Of a stretch of 64,000 bases of DNA, positions 60,604-64,000 are shown piece after piece. A program made the position numbers and the translations under genes. The notes under the pieces are model-generated. The model did not search any database. It was not told the origin of the DNA and saw nothing but the letters and a program-made list of their open reading frames with translations. This DNA is from Stromatinia cepivora (taxonomy: Eukaryota > Ascomycota > Leotiomycetes > Helotiales > Sclerotiniaceae), in assembly GCA_014898415.1 (NCBI GenBank), contig RCTD01000008.1:434001-498000 (forward strand). Reading direction: 5' to 3'. The first letter of the stretch is position 1. Each line of letters opens with the position of its first letter.

Positions 60604-61494
60604 ATGTATCACTCTCAAAAGCATGAGCATACAATGAACGCACTCAACGAAAGAACACAAACTTTCGACATCTTCCCCGACCTACCTCTCGAACTGCGAC
60701 TTAAAATTTGGCGTCGCACTCCTCATCTATTCCCGCGAATCATCGAAGTCAGACCACGCATAACTCCGACTGAAGCATGGAATTCCCTTACCACCAAACA
60801 TCATGTCAGAGTGACAGCACCTCTTATCCTCCTGCAAATCAATCGTGAAGCTCGAAAAGAGTTACTCCCATTCTATACTCAGCTTAGCTCAGATGTGAGA
60901 CTCAATCTTATCCTCGATACCGATTCAGTATCGCCCGACCCACATGAGAAACCACCGCTGGTCAATTTCGCCACGGATACTATATACTTCAACGTAACTT
61001 GGAGTACTGGCGAAGAAATACCGTACTTTTCATTTATACAGCGATTATTCCAAGACTTTCATAAAGACAAACGATTAGTGCGAAGAATGGCGGTGGGCAT
61101 CTTTTCAAAGTTGGCTAAAACTCTCCGTGACATTGTTTTATGGAAGATTTGTAATCCTGAAGGAGGCGACACTATCTATGCCGTCCGAAAATCAGCTCTC
61201 TTGGAGTTCAATGACTTGGAAGAACTGGTCCTAATCAACGAGTCCAATCACTTGAGGGCTGAGATGGGATTGATTGCGTTAGTAGATGATGAGGGGTCCA
61301 ATGACCGATACAAGATCGTACCGGAAATGAAAGAGTTCGAAGGCGAGATTATGTTAGGGTGGAAAGTACCCAAGATAAGAACATGTTCAACAGTTGCAGC
61401 ACCGGTGGACAACCGAGAAATAGAGTCGCAGAGCTCCTACTTGAGGAGAGTCTATGGTGGGGCTTTTGTTGATAGATTCATGGACCGGCATTGA
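60604..61494 (+). CDS. 2EXR-domain protein
   Basis: Single-exon gene, 296 residues. After a short polar N terminus the opening IFPDLPLELRLKIWRR (about 23-38) followed by PRIIEVR is the hallmark of the 2EXR family, which is expanded in Leotiomycetes and Sordariomycetes and has no established biochemical role. The domain continues with PLILLQINREARKELLPFY and FATDTIYFNVTW. No membrane segment or signal is seen. The ATG at 60604 is the first in frame; an internal Met at residue 11 is an alternative. Confidence 0.85.
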   Translation: MYHSQKHEHTMNALNERTQTFDIFPDLPLELRLKIWRRTPHLFPRIIEVRPRITPTEAWNSLTTKHHVRVTAPLILLQINREARKELLPFYTQLSSDVRLNLILDTDSVSPDPHEKPPLVNFATDTIYFNVTWSTGEEIPYFSFIQRLFQDFHKDKRLVRRMAVGIFSKLAKTLRDIVLWKICNPEGGDTIYAVRKSALLEFNDLEELVLINESNHLRAEMGLIALVDDEGSNDRYKIVPEMKEFEGEIMLGWKVPKIRTCSTVAAPVDNREIESQSSYLRRVYGGAFVDRFMDRH

Positions 61495-62344
61495 TATGGA
61501 GAGTTTGTACAATGAATGCAGTGAATCGCATCATTACTGCAACAAAACAGAATCTTAGAAAATTCAAACCATTCAAAACATGAAGTATCCAACCCATTTG
61601 AATTGACCAATTCATTCACATAGGTGACCCGTTGCCTAAGATTCATAACTTTTCAAATATTGAAAGCTTCGCATCTAATCTGCTATTTCGGGCTGGTGGA
61701 CAATTGTTTTTAGATATATAAATCGAATGTACGATCCAAAACGTACTCAACTTGATTATACACTTGTAACTTGAGGGCTTGAGCATTTGAGCATTTCGCA
61801 ATGTATGAAATAAATCGCATACCCAAATGGGATACAGGCCTTGCAAACTTTAAGTCTTAGCGATTTTTTGACTGTCCACAATGCATGACATATTGAAAAA
61901 TGTGAAGGAACTATGAACCTAGGAGATCATTGCATTGTCGAATCTCATTTTTAATGCGAGGTACTTGCGATTTATATATGCGTAAGTCGGACAATATTGA
62001 GGGGCACCGGTACTCTTGTTCCAGTCGAATTCTCGTTCGTAGAATCTCTCTCATTATTGGTGTACTCATATTGTGGACAAGGTATTTGTCAAAATTTGAT
62101 GGTACGGACCTGAGTGATTCCTTGTGGTTATTTTGTATTTCATGTTGGGGTGTGAGAAAAAAAGCGTCCAACAATTGAAGTTCACCAAAATCCCCACATC
62201 TGGGCTTACGTAATACTTTGCCTGATCCTCAAGTCCATTTCTTTCGCCGGCTGGTGTGATTGTATATATATTGAACTAAGACATTACGCCCTCAACAACT
62301 TGCCTCAGTGGTAAAATGACCAGTTCGAGTTCACTCGATCATCA
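61495..62344. other. Intergenic, no supported gene
   Basis: Frames at 61911-62178 on both strands lack motifs. A short tRNA-like stretch (62295-62337) precedes the tRNA gene. Confidence 0.55.
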
Positions 62345-62431
62345 CTCTCGGTCGTCTAGTTGGTTTATGACGTCAGACTGTAATTGTACATTGTAATCTG
62401 GATGTCGCGTGTTCGACTCACGCCTGAGAGA
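62345..62431 (+). tRNA. tRNA-Tyr (GTA) with intron
   Basis: Folds by hand into a full cloverleaf. The acceptor is CTCTCGG with CTGAGAG (one G-T). The D arm is GTC...GAC with TAGTTGGTTTAT. The anticodon stem is TCAGA with TCTGG, and the loop CTGTAA-A places GTA at the anticodon. The T arm GCGTG-TTCGACT-CACGC is perfect. A 12-nt intron (62384-62395) sits one base 3' of the anticodon, the standard position, and tRNA-Tyr is one of the regularly intron-containing fungal tRNAs. Mature length is 75 without CCA. Confidence 0.93.
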
Positions 62432-62437
62432 ATCAAA

Positions 62438-62451
62438 TTTTTGCTTTTTTT
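62438..62451 (+). terminator. RNA polymerase III terminator of tRNA-Tyr
   Basis: Two T runs (62438-62442 and 62445-62451) start 7 bases after the tRNA end, as usual for Pol III. Confidence 0.8.
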
Positions 62452-63221
62452 GAAGCCTCATCATAATTTTTTGGATGCAGATGGGAATGAGGGCGGTGCC
62501 GAGTGGATACTCTCTGGTTAACCGACGGGTCGTGGGGTTTGTTTGGTTTCTTAAAGTTTTGGACGTTGATCACGATTATTCCTGTTTGGTTGGAGATGAT
62601 TTTCGATGGGCTTAATACAATACAATGGAAACACTTGAACTTCATATTTATTTATACGTGGTTATCGTATCCCATCCATCATTAATCAACGGTTTTGGAG
62701 GCTTCGGCCGGTCGGGTCTCTCGGACTTTTGAAATACCATTCAATCAAACCCTTGGATATTGCAGCCAGACCTGATAAGCAAGCAGGTACGAACTGAAGA
62801 GGAATCATGATCAGTAGTAGTCCTACACAGCATTAGAGTCGCCGGCAACAATTTCAATCGAACCATGAAGGTCTCCATGAATGATTACACGATGTGCAAT
62901 GAGGCGGAATGTCAAAACTCATCTAACAAGGTAAGCTGCCAACCACAACTTTCTACATCTCCTGGATAATCGTGTCGCAAAGCACGCTCAATCCTTGCGA
63001 GAATTTTCGATGCACAAGTATTGATTAATTCATTCCTACTTGAAGACCAAATAAACCAACAAACAACGATAATCACCCTCAAATCCCATTGGATCCCATA
63101 CCCCCCCCCCACAAAAAAAATCCAATTTCCTTGATATGGAACACTCTGCGAAACACTAGTATCTGGGAAAATAATTTCGTCTCCCAGATCCTAACGAACC
63201 AACACACCACGATAGTCAATC
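62452..63221. other. Intergenic, no supported gene
   Basis: Includes a run of C followed by a run of A at 63102-63120. Frames are short and without motif. Probably holds the 3' UTR of the CCCH gene. Confidence 0.55.
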
Positions 63222-64000
63222 TCAAGACCTATCAATATTATGCATCTCTTTGGTAAAACGACAACCCTTCCCAATCTTCGCACACGCCTTTTCAGGACAC
63301 TGATGTCCCAATAAACATTTTTCATCTTGGCACTTCAACTTGGATGGACATGGTTTGTAGCGTGAGATGAACCGTCGAGCATCAATCCCTTTTTTGTCCA
63401 GTCTTGTCCCATGCAAAAAGCTGCATTGGTCATATGGACATTCTCCCAGAATGTGGAACATGTTGCAGTGTTTCGTGCTTCTCATCACACTTAAGAGTGA
63501 TTGGGGTGGGGTAATGATGGCATCGAGACGCTGTCCCTTACTGTTTCGCAGCACTGGATAGTTCCTATGTACGGGAGTAGTTACCAAAGAATCACTAGCT
63601 CCATCATTACTGATCGCATCTGAACCGGCAGGGCTCAATACTGTTGCAGCATAGCTGGGGGTATTTGGGGTGGCACTTCGAGGAGGTGTCGTCGAGAATG
63701 ATACTCGCCGGGTTGATAGCTTTGTATTTCTTAATACACCAGGCAGGCGAGCAACAAAGAACTTCTCTTTCAGTATTGCTAATTCCTTAGCAAATGGCGG
63801 TCCTTCAAGCAAAACGATTCGACTACTCTTCGCACCATCACCCACGTAAGGCTGGAGAAGCCGCGCATAGCCATTATCCGCAGACCCACCGAATATGACT
63901 GCTCGACAATGAACATCGGCCATATCGTGGTTGAAACATTCTACGAAGGATGTCAGTGAAGGTCTCTCAGTTATGAAAAACTTGCATATTCCGTGAGTTT
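63222..64000 (-). CDS. CCCH zinc-finger protein, C-terminal part (runs off the window)
   Basis: The minus-strand frame ends at 63222 and stays open to the right edge. The Met at 63923 is internal: the residues before it (ERPSLTSFVECFNHDMADVHCRAV) continue in frame. The N-terminal globular part FGGSADNGYARLLQPY and SRIVLLEGPPFAKEL is typical of a fungal family of uncharacterised CCCH proteins. After a Ser/Thr/Pro linker come cysteine-rich motifs: CNMFHILGECPYDQCSFLH, CPSKLKCQDEKCLLGH, and a third (CPEKACAKIGKGCRF ... H). The first resembles CCCH with C-x8-C-x4-C-x3-H spacing. RNA binding is plausible but not shown. The 5' exons lie beyond 64000. Confidence 0.8.
   Translation of the reverse strand, partial: THGICKFFITERPSLTSFVECFNHDMADVHCRAVIFGGSADNGYARLLQPYVGDGAKSSRIVLLEGPPFAKELAILKEKFFVARLPGVLRNTKLSTRRVSFSTTPPRSATPNTPSYAATVLSPAGSDAISNDGASDSLVTTPVHRNYPVLRNSKGQRLDAIITPPQSLLSVMRSTKHCNMFHILGECPYDQCSFLHGTRLDKKGIDARRFISRYKPCPSKLKCQDEKCLLGHQCPEKACAKIGKGCRFTKEMHNIDRS

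Noticed and set aside
62295..62337. tRNA-like bases (cctcagtggtaaaatg ... gttcgagttc) just upstream of tRNA-Tyr
   Set aside because: A D-arm-like and a T-arm-like piece, but no acceptor stem or anticodon arm; at most a remnant.
1..64000. CRISPR array, bacterial-type operons or a secondary-metabolite cluster
   Set aside because: Introns and gene content are fungal; no spaced repeats and no polyketide synthase, NRPS or terpene synthase genes seen.

Overview
The window looks like a chromosome segment of a filamentous ascomycete (Pezizomycotina). The evidence is short GT-AG introns of about 49-83 bp, an AT-rich block full of retrotransposons carrying RIP-like C-to-T and G-to-A damage, a chromodomain Ty3/gypsy element, an intron-containing tRNA-Tyr, and fungal protein families (Hsl1/Gin4 kinase, FlbC-like regulator, 2EXR protein, fungal CCCH protein). 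The protein sequences feel closest to Leotiomycetes such as Sclerotiniaceae. That is an impression, not a result.

Layout. 1-19,000 is an AT-rich, gene-free block of nested LTR elements. An old minus-strand copia element (M) was split by at least three later insertions: copia copy A (its end is at the window start), a short second-family LTR element (686-3028), and copia copy B (3576-9056), which belongs to the same family as M. Next come a gag-only Ty3-like element (10106-11781) and a young but coding-dead chromovirus (12046-18364). Target-site duplications and LTR pairs fix the boundaries of four of these elements.

From about 19 kb the composition becomes normal and genes begin: fumarase (dual-targeted form, +), a membrane fatty-acid desaturase-like protein (+), a type II membrane O-fucosyltransferase-like gene (-) divergent from a DUF5672 glycosyltransferase-like gene (+). 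Each of this pair carries a 3' reading-frame lesion. A 552-bp hAT-type MITE with an 8-bp duplication follows at 30.3 kb. Then comes about 9 kb with no convincing gene, leading into a 1,735-bp stretch with no ATG on the + strand, directly upstream of an FlbC-like C2H2 regulator (41.3-42.7 kb). I read that stretch as an unusually long 5' leader.

The right third holds an Hsl1/Gin4-type kinase (-) divergent from SMC5 (+), an acidic hypothetical gene (-) with a duplicated first exon, a single-exon 2EXR protein (+), tRNA-Tyr(GTA) with an intron, and the C-terminal part of a CCCH zinc-finger protein (-) running off the right end. The genes are unrelated housekeeping, signalling and regulatory genes; I see no metabolic cluster. 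Exon boundaries were set by eye from splice sites, reading-frame continuity and family resemblance.
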